The position numbers were made by a program, and so were the translations under genes. The notes below the pieces were generated by a model. That model worked only from the letters and a program-made list of their open reading frames with translations. It made no database searches and had not been told where the DNA came from. This document shows, piece by piece, positions 24,155 to 32,610 of a stretch of 64,000 bases of DNA. Positions within the stretch are counted from its first letter, which is position 1. Each line of letters starts with the position of its first letter. The stretch comes from Candidatus Poribacteria bacterium. Lineage in GTDB: Bacteria; Poribacteria; WGA-4E; WGA-3G. Where the stretch lies: the NCBI GenBank assembly GCA_022827185.1, contig JAJDTM010000046.1, forward strand, positions 1-64,000, read 5' to 3'.

Positions 24155-24988
24155 ATGTTTTGGCGGAGAGCCCTGAGTGTGGTTGTGCTGGTGCCGCTAA
24201 TCCTCCTCATCGTCTATTGGGGAGATTGGCTCTACCTGCTACTTGTATTAGGTGCTATGTTGATGATGCAAGTTGAGTACTGTCGTCTGGCGCAACACTT
24301 TACTGAAAGATTGAATCCAGTGATGTCAGTATTCCTGACAGGTGTCTGCTGTTTGTTAGCACATCTCTTGCCTATCTTGACAGAGACGGTATCCGCTTCA
24401 ACAGTGATGTTTAGTTTTTTTACTTTCGTGTTCATCTATGTGTTCGCTGAAAGTATCTTTAGCGGTAAAATTGCCGGTGAGTTGGTCGCTGTCACCCTAA
24501 AGTTAACCGGTATTTTAACAATCGGGTGGGTTCTCGGCTATCACCTGATCTTACTGCGTAATGTTGAGCCGGAGGGTATGTCTTTCATCTTCTTGTTATG
24601 TGGTACGATTTGGTGTAGCGACACCGGTGCGTATCTCGTCGGCAGGGCCTTCGGTAAACATAAACTCGGTACCCCTGTCAGTCCTCGCAAAACGGTGGAG
24701 GGGACGATCGGTGGATTGTTTGTGGGTACTTTAATCGGGTTGGTGTTGGGTGCAATCCTCTTGGAAGGCGTGCTTTCTTGGGTGAATGCCGCTTTTATTG
24801 GGTTGCTGTTGAGCATTCTGGGACAGCTCGGTGACTTGAGTGCGTCGCTGATGAAGCGGACTGCTGGGGTCAAAGACTCTGGAGACGTAATTCCGGGTCA
24901 TGGCGGTTTTATTGATAGATGTGACAGCCTGATTTTTAGCACGCCTACCCTCTATTACTACTTAGAATTAACGGGCCATTTGCCGTAA
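24155..24988 (+). CDS. cdsA: Phosphatidate cytidylyltransferase
   Basis: A 277-residue membrane enzyme making CDP-diacylglycerol from CTP and phosphatidic acid. Multiple membrane helices are evident from residue 9 on, and the signature near the C-terminus HGGFIDRCDSLIFSTPTLYY matches the CDS family pattern with its DR-xD pair; CGTIWCSDTGAYLVGR and SPRKTVEGTIGG are also typical. It follows frr (usually uppS lies between, absent here) and precedes dxr by 17 bp. Confidence 0.93.
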   Translation: MFWRRALSVVVLVPLILLIVYWGDWLYLLLVLGAMLMMQVEYCRLAQHFTERLNPVMSVFLTGVCCLLAHLLPILTETVSASTVMFSFFTFVFIYVFAESIFSGKIAGELVAVTLKLTGILTIGWVLGYHLILLRNVEPEGMSFIFLLCGTIWCSDTGAYLVGRAFGKHKLGTPVSPRKTVEGTIGGLFVGTLIGLVLGAILLEGVLSWVNAAFIGLLLSILGQLGDLSASLMKRTAGVKDSGDVIPGHGGFIDRCDSLIFSTPTLYYYLELTGHLP

Positions 24989-25005
24989 ATAGAAAGTAAG
25001 TATAC

Positions 25006-26223
25006 ATGAAGCACATCGCCATACTCGGTAGCACGGGTTCTATTGGGAAAAACGCCCTGAGTGTTGTTGAAACGCATGTTGACGAATTTAAGGTGGTCGG
25101 TCTTGCAGCGAACCGGGATGTTGATACCCTTGAACAGCAGATTCGGCGATATCGTCCTGCGTTGGTGGCACTTAATGAACCCACTGCGGCGGAAATACTG
25201 CGTGCCCGCATTCGCGACATCAACGGGATACAGGTACTCGCTGGCACCGAAGGGCTGCAAGCCGTTGCTACCATGCCGCAAGCCACCCAAGTTTTGGACG
25301 GAATGGGCGGGAGTGCTGGGTTATTACCGACCTTGGCGGCGATTAACGCTGGTAAAGATATCGCCTTCGTTAATAAAGAGGTAATGGTGATGGCGGGACC
25401 GCTTGTTAACGCAGCGGTGAAAAAAAACGACGTTAGCTTGATACCGATAGATGGCGAAATGAGTGCTATCTTCCAATGCCTGGAGGGCGCGCGCGACCGA
25501 CAGTCGGATATCCATCGACTCCTCATCACTGCATCCGGCGGTCCGTTTCGAGAGGTACCGAAAGAAGAGCTCTACGCTGTAACGCCAGAACAGGCACTCC
25601 AGCACCCGAATTGGAAGATGGGACAGAAAATCACAATTGACTCTGCAACGATGATGAACAAAGGGCTGGAGGTCATCGAAGCGAAATGGTTGTTTAATAT
25701 AGAACTCTCAAAAATTGACATTGTTGTACACCCGGAGAGCATCGTTCATTCTATGGTGGAATGGACAGACGGTTCCACACTTGCGCAATTGGGTCCCACA
25801 GATATGCGTATTATGATTCAATACGCTTTAACCTATCCGCGTAGACTCTCCGCGCCGGTGCCGCGTTTGGATTTGCAGGCAGCACGGACACTGCACTTTG
25901 AACCTGTTGACTTTGAAAAATTCCCGTGTCTCTCGCTTGCATATACTGCAGCGGAAGTCGGTGGCACCCTTCCTGTGGTATTGAGCAGCGCAGATGAGAT
26001 CGTCGTAGCGGCGTTTCTTAATGCTTGCATCGGGTTTATGGATATACCGGCTATTCTCGGACGTGTAATGGACGCGCATGTGGTGATCCGAGAACCGACA
26101 CTGGCGGATATTCTTGAAGTTGACCGTTGGGCAAAATCAACAGCACGTTCACTCATAAAAAATCACACAAGAATGGCTTTCAGCAGTCAGCAGTCAGCAG
26201 TCAGCAAAAGAGGTGTTCTGTAA
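25006..26223 (+). CDS. dxr: 1-deoxy-D-xylulose 5-phosphate reductoisomerase
   Basis: A 405-residue NADPH-dependent enzyme of the MEP isoprenoid pathway. NADPH loop LGSTGSIGKNAL (residues 7-18), active-site segments PIDGEMSAIFQCLEG, TASGGPFREVP, and IDSATMMNKGLEVIEAKWLF, and HPESIVHSMVEW are all present. The C-terminal end beyond NHTRMAF reads SSQQSAVSKRGVL and is encoded by a tandem CAGCAGT/CAGTCAG repeat, so the natural stop has been replaced by one inside the repeat element 26175-26253. RBS AGAAAGTAAG before ATG 25006. Confidence 0.95.
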   Translation: MKHIAILGSTGSIGKNALSVVETHVDEFKVVGLAANRDVDTLEQQIRRYRPALVALNEPTAAEILRARIRDINGIQVLAGTEGLQAVATMPQATQVLDGMGGSAGLLPTLAAINAGKDIAFVNKEVMVMAGPLVNAAVKKNDVSLIPIDGEMSAIFQCLEGARDRQSDIHRLLITASGGPFREVPKEELYAVTPEQALQHPNWKMGQKITIDSATMMNKGLEVIEAKWLFNIELSKIDIVVHPESIVHSMVEWTDGSTLAQLGPTDMRIMIQYALTYPRRLSAPVPRLDLQAARTLHFEPVDFEKFPCLSLAYTAAEVGGTLPVVLSSADEIVVAAFLNACIGFMDIPAILGRVMDAHVVIREPTLADILEVDRWAKSTARSLIKNHTRMAFSSQQSAVSKRGVL

Positions 26224-26253
26224 CGCTTGCGTCTTTACTGCCGGCTGATAGCC
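26175..26253. repeat. Small element with tandem CAGTCAG ends spanning dxr stop
   Basis: Left end GGCTTTCAGCAGTCAGCAG (26175 on) consists of tandem CAGTCAG units, and the right end GGCTGATAGCC (26243-26253) is the inverse of GGCTATCAGCC. The left half is translated as the last residues of Dxr and the stop codon TAA at 26221-26223 is inside it; the right end is 17 bp before rseP. Confidence 0.6.
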
Positions 26254-26269
26254 ACCTGGAGAATTAGAC

Positions 26270-27955
26270 ATGGAATTTTTCATTGACCTAATTAGCACCG
26301 TTGTTCCGTATATCAAAGCTGCGTTTCTTGCGATTATTCCGCTCGGTTTCCTTATCTTTATTCATGAACTCGGTCATTTCTATGCCGCGAAACGCTGCGG
26401 TATTAAAGTAAATACCTTCTCCGTCGGCTTCGGTCCGAAACTCATCGGGATGCAGCGAGGTGAAACAGAATATAGACTCTCTTGGTTACCGTTTGGCGGA
26501 TACGTCCAGATGGAAGGTGAAAATCCGAGCGAACAGACGGGTGCGCCCGGTGAGTTCGCAAGTGCTTCAGTCGGCAGTCGCGCGTTTGTTGTTGCGGCGG
26601 GCCCTGTTGTTAATCTCTTGTTTGGTGTTTTGGTATATTGGCTTGTCTTCGCTACGGGGTTCGATAGGGATGCGACTCGGTTAATCGGAGGGTTGACCGG
26701 CATGCCGCTCGGTGAAACAGAGAAGATTCAGATCGGTTGGGTTGCTGACGATGGCGCGGGTGCTGCCGGTGGCATCATGCCGGGGGATACTCTCGTTTCT
26801 GTCAATGGGGAGCCAATCCGTCATTGGTCTACGTTCCAGACACGGGTTTTCACAAGCGCGAATAAAACGTTGGATATCATTGTCGAGCGAGCGGGTGAAC
26901 CTCAAAGCATCTCTGTCAAGCCCGACGCTATACCGACTGTCAGAGGTGATATCGGCAAAATTAGCGTGAGCAGCGGTGATGAAACGGTCGTGGATCGTGT
27001 TAGTGAAGGCAGTTTCGCTGCACAAGCCGGTCTTAAAGCCGGTGACATAATTGAGAGCATCAATGGTGAGAGACTCTATAACGTCCCATACTTTGGTTAC
27101 GGCGTGTGGCACCCGACAGCGGATTGGATGGGTGAGAAACGTCAAGCTCTCTATAATAACATCAACGAAAATCGAGCGGCATTAGTGCTTGGGATTCGCC
27201 GTGCGGACGAGACACGGACCCTTGAAATGCCGGTGGATTGGCGTGTGATAGCGAGTGTTCAAGAAGGGAGCATTGCTGAAGACGCTGGCATTCAGGATGG
27301 AGATGTACTCCTTACGCTTAACGGAGAAACCGTAAACGAAACGACACTCCACTCGCAACTCATTGCGGCGAACCAACCGGTTGAAATCGAATTGATGCGG
27401 CAAGGTAGCCTGAAACAAGTAGCCCTTTCGGGCGAGACGGAAAGTTCAGAAGCAGATCCTGAACATATCATGTTCGGATTGATGTGGCAGACCTCTCTTA
27501 GCGGGATGCAGCTCGATTCAAAAAAGCCGCCTTTGCCGGAATATAGTATTTTCACAGCGTTTGGGAAAGGTGTTGAAGCGACATGGCTGACTTTTACAGC
27601 CGTTGGCAGAACGCTCCAACAGTTGATAGGTGGAGATGTGTCACCAAAACACCTCGCGGGTCCCGTCGGTATTGCGACTGCGACGAGCAACATGTTTAAT
27701 CGCCTCGGCTTGAGCAGCGTTGTCTTTTTCATCGGGTTCATCAGTATCAATCTCTGCATCGTTAATCTGTTACCGATTCCGATTGCGGATGGTGGGCATC
27801 TGCTATTCTTTGCCGTTGAGAAAATCCGTGGAAAGCCGATGCCTCGGAAAGCACAAGAAATCGTTCAACAGGTCACCATTGTCCTTATGATTGCGTTTTT
27901 CTTGTACGTCACCTGGTTCGATGGCCTGTCCGTCATTCACGATCTGCGGAATTAG
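26270..27955 (+). CDS. rseP: RIP site-2 protease, RseP family, three PDZ-like domains
   Basis: A 561-residue intramembrane zinc metalloprotease. HExxH is H32-E33-L-G-H36 in the first membrane helix and the third ligand motif NLLPIPIADGGH lies near the C-terminus. Between them are three PDZ-like modules, each with a GDxxxxxNGE core: GIMPGDTLVSVNGEPI, GLKAGDIIESINGERL and GIQDGDVLLTLNGETV; most relatives have one or two. LAGPVGIA follows. It cleaves anti-sigma factors or remnant peptides in envelope stress signalling. At 561 residues it is longer than E. coli RseP (450). Follows dxr in the classical order. Confidence 0.93.
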   Translation: MEFFIDLISTVVPYIKAAFLAIIPLGFLIFIHELGHFYAAKRCGIKVNTFSVGFGPKLIGMQRGETEYRLSWLPFGGYVQMEGENPSEQTGAPGEFASASVGSRAFVVAAGPVVNLLFGVLVYWLVFATGFDRDATRLIGGLTGMPLGETEKIQIGWVADDGAGAAGGIMPGDTLVSVNGEPIRHWSTFQTRVFTSANKTLDIIVERAGEPQSISVKPDAIPTVRGDIGKISVSSGDETVVDRVSEGSFAAQAGLKAGDIIESINGERLYNVPYFGYGVWHPTADWMGEKRQALYNNINENRAALVLGIRRADETRTLEMPVDWRVIASVQEGSIAEDAGIQDGDVLLTLNGETVNETTLHSQLIAANQPVEIELMRQGSLKQVALSGETESSEADPEHIMFGLMWQTSLSGMQLDSKKPPLPEYSIFTAFGKGVEATWLTFTAVGRTLQQLIGGDVSPKHLAGPVGIATATSNMFNRLGLSSVVFFIGFISINLCIVNLLPIPIADGGHLLFFAVEKIRGKPMPRKAQEIVQQVTIVLMIAFFLYVTWFDGLSVIHDLRN

Positions 27956-27956
27956 T

Positions 27957-28093
27957 AGAGTAGTTATAAGTTATAAGTTAAAGAGGTTTCTTTCTTAACC
28001 AACAACTCAGTGGTTAATGGTTAATGGTAAGAGGTTTCTTTCTTAACTAATAACCAACAACCAACAACTTATAACTAACAACCAACAACTATT
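27957..28093. repeat. Small element with tandem GTTATAA ends, degenerate copy
   Basis: Begins 2 bp after the rseP stop with AGTTATAAGTTATAAGTTAAAGAGGTTTC, contains a direct duplication of AAGAGGTTTCTTTCTTAAC, and ends in multiple ACCAACAACTTATAAC units. It is a looser relative of 23981-24134 and 62011-62174 and ends a few bases before the UDG start codon. Confidence 0.6.
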
Positions 28094-28097
28094 AAAA

Positions 28098-28823
28098 ATG
28101 GATAGAAATAGCCTGAGAAAAGAATACATTGAACTGGTTGCGAGCGTGAGGGAATATATGGAAGAACAACTTCAACTCGGCTTCATGGAAACAGAGTTAC
28201 AGGAGCCTCAAAAGCAGTCGCCTTATGCGGATTTCGATCTGCCTGCGTTGGCAACAGATGCAGCGGCATGCACGAAATGTCCGTTACATGAGACACGGAA
28301 TAGTGTCGTTTTCGGGGTTGGAAATACGGGGGCAGACCTCATGTTCATCGGCGAGGCACCCGGGGCTGACGAGGATCGACAAGGTGAGCCTTTTGTCGGT
28401 AGGGCAGGTCAATTGCTAACGCAAATCATTGAGTCAGGGATGAGACTGAAGCGCGGGGATGTCTATATCGCCAATGTGCTTAAATGCCGTCCGCCCGGCA
28501 ACAGAAATCCTGAATCGGACGAGGTCGAAACCTGTAGTCCGTATTTAGTCCGCCAAATAGAATTGATACAACCGAAGGTGATTGTGGCGTTAGGCAGTTT
28601 TGCTGCACAGATGATGCTTGGGACAAAGGTAGGTATTACAAAACTCCGCGGCGAGTTCCATGAATGTAAGGTTGACGGATTGCAGGTCCCTCCACATAAA
28701 AAGCCGCCGGTTGTGATGCCGACTTATCATCCTGCATACCTTCTCAGAAACCCAAACGCTAAACGTGATGTGTGGGAAGATATAAAAAAGGTGCTCGCAT
28801 TTTTGGCGGAGGGCACAGGCTAA
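28098..28823 (+). CDS. Uracil-DNA glycosylase, family 4
   Basis: A 241-residue iron-sulphur uracil-DNA glycosylase that removes uracil from DNA. Motif 1 is GEAPGADED (85-93) and motif 2 is HPAYLLRNP. The four Fe-S cysteines are C58, C61 (CTKC), C130 (LKCRPP) and C146 (ETCSPYL). An N-terminal helical extension of about 45 residues precedes the domain. The start ATG 28098 has no clear ribosome site since repeat DNA abuts it. priA follows after 34 bp, making a small DNA repair/restart pair at the end of the block. Confidence 0.92.
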   Translation: MDRNSLRKEYIELVASVREYMEEQLQLGFMETELQEPQKQSPYADFDLPALATDAAACTKCPLHETRNSVVFGVGNTGADLMFIGEAPGADEDRQGEPFVGRAGQLLTQIIESGMRLKRGDVYIANVLKCRPPGNRNPESDEVETCSPYLVRQIELIQPKVIVALGSFAAQMMLGTKVGITKLRGEFHECKVDGLQVPPHKKPPVVMPTYHPAYLLRNPNAKRDVWEDIKKVLAFLAEGTG

Positions 28824-28857
28824 CAGCCTATGCTACATCAGATTTTACTATAAAAAT

Positions 28858-31425
28858 ATGCGTTATGCAAACGTTGCTTTTCCATTGTCAGTAGATCAGG
28901 TATTTACCTACGGCGTGCCACCGGCGTTAGACGCGGATTTGCAACCCGGGGTTCGAGTGTTAGCACCGTTTCGCAGAACGAAGCAGGAAGGTGTTGTCGT
29001 TGAACGCATAGATGAAACGGACCTCGCGCCTAATCTTATCAAGAATGTCTCTGACTGTCTTGATGCGTCCCCGATGTATTCTCCTGAGATGCTCACGCTT
29101 ACGAAATGGATGGCGGACTATTATATCTGTTCGTGGGGTGTCGCGCTCTTTTCTGCAGTGCCAGCCGCTGTACGGACCCAGAAAAAGGAACAGGTCCGAC
29201 TCGTGCCTGGATTTTCAGGATCCCTCGGCACCGTTCAAAAGAAACTTGTTGCCTATTTAGAGGCAGCGGGTGAACTCTCCTTCAATCAGCTTGCCAGACG
29301 GACGGGTTTGAGTTATCAAGATGTCCGTTCAAGGGTTGCGAGACTCCGGGAAAAAGGTGTTGTTGAGACCACTGTTACCCATAAACCGAAAGCCTCCACG
29401 CAAAAAACCACTGTCGCGGAATTAGCCTTGCCGATTGCTGATATTGAGGCGGAAATTGTGCAACTCAAGCGCGGGAATTCAGACGGTTCCGCCGAGCGTT
29501 CAGGTAATCGCCGGCATGCCGGTGATGCTAAACGCGCGGAAATCCTCCAACTGCTCCTTGATGCAGGTGAGCCTTTGGCAACAGCGGACTTGGCGAAACG
29601 GGTGAACGCCAGCGTCTCACTGTTACGTACCCTTGAAAGACACGGATTTATTCATATCACACAGGCGGAAACGGTGCGGAATCCGCTGAGTACTGAGCCG
29701 GTTGCTCCGACACAGCCGCTCAGTTTGAATTCGGCGCAGTTGGCAGCGTTCTCAGAAATTCAAAACGCATTGGCATCACACACTGTAGGAGACGTTTTTA
29801 CCGCCGATTCCTTCAACAGACCTCAACATCCGCCGACTTTTCTGCTACACGGGGTAACCGGAAGTGGAAAGACAGAGGTCTATATGCAGGCGATGGCGGA
29901 GGTGCTTGAGAATGGAAAATCCGTCATTGTATTGGTCCCAGAGATTTCGCTTACCCCGCAAACGGCTGCTCGGTTTGTCGGTCGCTTCGGAGAACGGGTC
30001 GCGTTGCTTCATAGTCGGTTGAGTGATGGTGAACGTTATGACCAGTGGCATCGCATCCAAAAAGGCGAAGCGGATATTGTTATCGGTCCGCGTTCTGCGA
30101 TCTTTGCCCCAGTAAAGCAACTCGGGATGCTGATTATAGACGAGGAGCATTCGGACTCCTATAAATCGGATAACGCCCCGCGTTACCATGCCCGGGAAGT
30201 GGCGCGGAAACGGAGTGAACTAGCGAATTGTCCTGTCCTACTTGGAAGTGCGACCCCCTCCCTTGAGAGTTTCCATCAGGCGCGAAATGGAAGTTATCGG
30301 CTCCTCAGTTTACCCAACCGTGTTTTTGATAGAAAGATGCCCGATGTCCACGTTGTTGATATGCGCACCGAATTGAAGAGGGGCAATCGCACGATCTTCT
30401 CCGATATTCTCCGAATTTCTATTGAAGAGCGGCTTGTCCGGCGAGAGCAAATTATTCTGTTCCTTAACCGGCGTGGACACTCCACTTATGTTTTCTGCCG
30501 GACCTGTGGCTATGTTGAACGCTGTGACAACTGTTCTATTTCGTTAACCTATCACCGTGAAACGCGGCAGCTTGTCTGCCACCATTGTGGTAGCAAACGT
30601 CCGACACACGCTACATGTCCGCAGTGTAGCAGTGAGGCGATCCGCTTTTTTGGTGCAGGCACAGAGGCTGTTGAACAGGAGGTGCGCAAGGCGTTTCCAA
30701 AGGCGAGTGTCCAGCGATTTGATACGGATTCAACGGCTCGAAAAAATGCACACCAGCAGATTTTAGAGGCGTTTGAACAACAGGAAATTGACATCCTGAT
30801 AGGCACACAGATGGTATCGAAGGGGTTAGACTTTCCGAACGTCACACTTGTCGGGGTTATCGCAGCGGATACCGCTTTAAATCTACCGGATTTCCGGGCG
30901 GGTGAGCAGACGTTCAGTCTGTTAACACAGGTCGCGGGACGCTCCGGACGTGCTGAGCTTGAAGGTAAAGTCGTCATCCAAACGTATATGCCGGAGCATT
31001 ATTGTATCGCTGCAGCGCAGCAGCACGACTACCTCGGTTTCTATAGGCAGGAGGTTGAGGCGCGCGGTGCGTTACGGTACCCGCCGTTCTCGCGTGTCGC
31101 AGTGCTTTTACTGCGGGGTAAAGACGAAAAAGAGGTCATTGATACCGCCCATATCGTGCGAGACCGACTTGAGATGTGGCAGACAGATCAAGAACACGCT
31201 TCACGGATTGCTGATATTGAAGGCCCCGCGGTAGAAATCCTTGGTCCCGCACCGGCACCGCTCTCGAAAATTGAGGGGAAATTTCGGTGGCATCTCTTGC
31301 TCCGAAGTCCCACGGCAGAAAAAATAGGGCAACTCCTTAGGCATTTAATTGACGATCCACCCGCCACAATTAAATCGAAGGCTATTGAATTTGTGATAGA
31401 TATTGATCCAACGAATACACTTTAA
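28858..31425 (+). CDS. priA: Primosomal protein N' (replication restart helicase)
   Basis: An 855-residue PriA. The N-terminal 3'-DNA-binding domain opens with YANVAFPLSVDQVFTYGVP; Walker A GVTGSGKTEVY is at 332-342 and the DEEH box at 428-431. Zinc-binding cysteines run from C547 (CRTCGYVERCDNC) to C587/C590 (CPQC), and motif VI is QVAGRSGRA. A winged-helix insertion (about residues 130-290) is present. It reloads the replisome at collapsed forks. The stop is followed immediately by the repeat at 31426. Confidence 0.95.
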   Translation: MRYANVAFPLSVDQVFTYGVPPALDADLQPGVRVLAPFRRTKQEGVVVERIDETDLAPNLIKNVSDCLDASPMYSPEMLTLTKWMADYYICSWGVALFSAVPAAVRTQKKEQVRLVPGFSGSLGTVQKKLVAYLEAAGELSFNQLARRTGLSYQDVRSRVARLREKGVVETTVTHKPKASTQKTTVAELALPIADIEAEIVQLKRGNSDGSAERSGNRRHAGDAKRAEILQLLLDAGEPLATADLAKRVNASVSLLRTLERHGFIHITQAETVRNPLSTEPVAPTQPLSLNSAQLAAFSEIQNALASHTVGDVFTADSFNRPQHPPTFLLHGVTGSGKTEVYMQAMAEVLENGKSVIVLVPEISLTPQTAARFVGRFGERVALLHSRLSDGERYDQWHRIQKGEADIVIGPRSAIFAPVKQLGMLIIDEEHSDSYKSDNAPRYHAREVARKRSELANCPVLLGSATPSLESFHQARNGSYRLLSLPNRVFDRKMPDVHVVDMRTELKRGNRTIFSDILRISIEERLVRREQIILFLNRRGHSTYVFCRTCGYVERCDNCSISLTYHRETRQLVCHHCGSKRPTHATCPQCSSEAIRFFGAGTEAVEQEVRKAFPKASVQRFDTDSTARKNAHQQILEAFEQQEIDILIGTQMVSKGLDFPNVTLVGVIAADTALNLPDFRAGEQTFSLLTQVAGRSGRAELEGKVVIQTYMPEHYCIAAAQQHDYLGFYRQEVEARGALRYPPFSRVAVLLLRGKDEKEVIDTAHIVRDRLEMWQTDQEHASRIADIEGPAVEILGPAPAPLSKIEGKFRWHLLLRSPTAEKIGQLLRHLIDDPPATIKSKAIEFVIDIDPTNTL

Positions 31426-31513
31426 TGGCTTTCGGCTTTCGGCTATCAGCAAAGAGAATGTTTGTTAAACCATAGTTCTCTTGCTGATGGCTGATGGCTG
31501 ACGGCTGATGGCT
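31426..31513. repeat. Small element with tandem GGCTGAT ends after priA
   Basis: Left end ATGGCTTTCGGCTTTCGGCTATCAGCAAAGAG and right end CTCTTGCTGATGGCTGATGG.. are inverted, built of tandem GGCT(G)A-type hexamers. It begins exactly after the priA TAA codon and ends 22 bp before the next start, so it spans the whole intergenic space. Confidence 0.65.
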
Positions 31514-31535
31514 AATCTAAAGGAATTAATTATAG

Positions 31536-32495
31536 ATGGGTAACCGGATATTTGAGAAACTTGCTGATACAGACCTGCTTGCACAGAACCCGATTCTGGT
31601 TTTCGCTGCGGATCCACTCGCGTCCGCGGGGATTAAAGGCCTCGGACAGGTGCAGCATCCAAAACCGCACTATCGTACACACGCAGAGTTTCTACAACTG
31701 CAACGCGACCTTGTTGCTGATGGGCAGTTAGATGGACTCCTGATGACCCCTGCCGATGCAGAAACGCTTGCGCTTGAAGAAGACCTGTTTGAAAACACCC
31801 CGATTACGCCAATCGTCCGGATGAACTCAGAAACCGCCATCTGGAACCCACGGTTCGGGGTCTACACATCAAATTTGTCGATGCCGTTTCAGACGGTGTT
31901 TCCAGAAGATATGCAACGCTATTGTGAGGCACTCATCGGTCCCGCACTTGAATGTAAGGTTAATCTCGGATTGTACTCCATTACGCTTAACAACGATCCT
32001 ATCGCTGATGAGCGGATGCTACAAGCGTATGTGCAATTCGCGCATGTTGTCGGTGAGATTGAAGGCTTCGATCACCTCTTAGAGGTGTTTTTACCGAACG
32101 TTAAACTCCCCGGGATGGATGAGGAAAAACGGGGTATGTATGTCGCCGATTCAATCGTTCGGACGATGAGTTACCTTCGGAAGCATCAACGTCCACGTTT
32201 TATTAAGACCGCATATACGACCGCCGGTGTCTGGGCTGAATTGTGCCAATTTGACACGACCTTAGTGATTGGTGCATTGGGGGGTCCTCGTCAAAACGCG
32301 CGTAGCACGTTCGCCTTGGCACACAACGTTGCCAGTAACGGCGGACGCGCGATCCTGTTCGGACGTACGATCTTCGGTGAGGATGACCCGATTGGCTTTG
32401 TGCAATGTTTGCGTCGTGTCCTTGATGGTGCGGAAGATCCACAGAGTGCGCATGCGTCGTATCAGAAGTTACTGCGAGGTGTCCGTCCGAATTAG
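31536..32495 (+). CDS. Aldolase-like (DeoC/FbaB type) TIM-barrel protein
   Basis: A 319-residue protein. The pattern is that of class I aldolases of the DeoC/LacD/FbaB superfamily: LDGLLMTPADAE near residue 70, FDHLLEVFLPN with an acidic residue, RPRFIKTAYT with a possible Schiff-base Lys, and the phosphate-binding-like end VIGALGGPRQNARSTF .. GGRAILFGRTIF. The assignment to a substrate is not possible; a sugar-phosphate or keto-acid aldolase role is inferred. RBS AAAGGAA before ATG 31536. Confidence 0.55.
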   Translation: MGNRIFEKLADTDLLAQNPILVFAADPLASAGIKGLGQVQHPKPHYRTHAEFLQLQRDLVADGQLDGLLMTPADAETLALEEDLFENTPITPIVRMNSETAIWNPRFGVYTSNLSMPFQTVFPEDMQRYCEALIGPALECKVNLGLYSITLNNDPIADERMLQAYVQFAHVVGEIEGFDHLLEVFLPNVKLPGMDEEKRGMYVADSIVRTMSYLRKHQRPRFIKTAYTTAGVWAELCQFDTTLVIGALGGPRQNARSTFALAHNVASNGGRAILFGRTIFGEDDPIGFVQCLRRVLDGAEDPQSAHASYQKLLRGVRPN

Positions 32496-32610
32496 GGACA
32501 TACCTTAAAAGAAGTCCGTAAAGTTGAGAAGTTGAGAAGTTTCAACTTTAGTACACTTTAAGCACTTTTAAACTTTCTTCCACTCCCACAATGCAGCAGG
32601 AGATTTCTGA

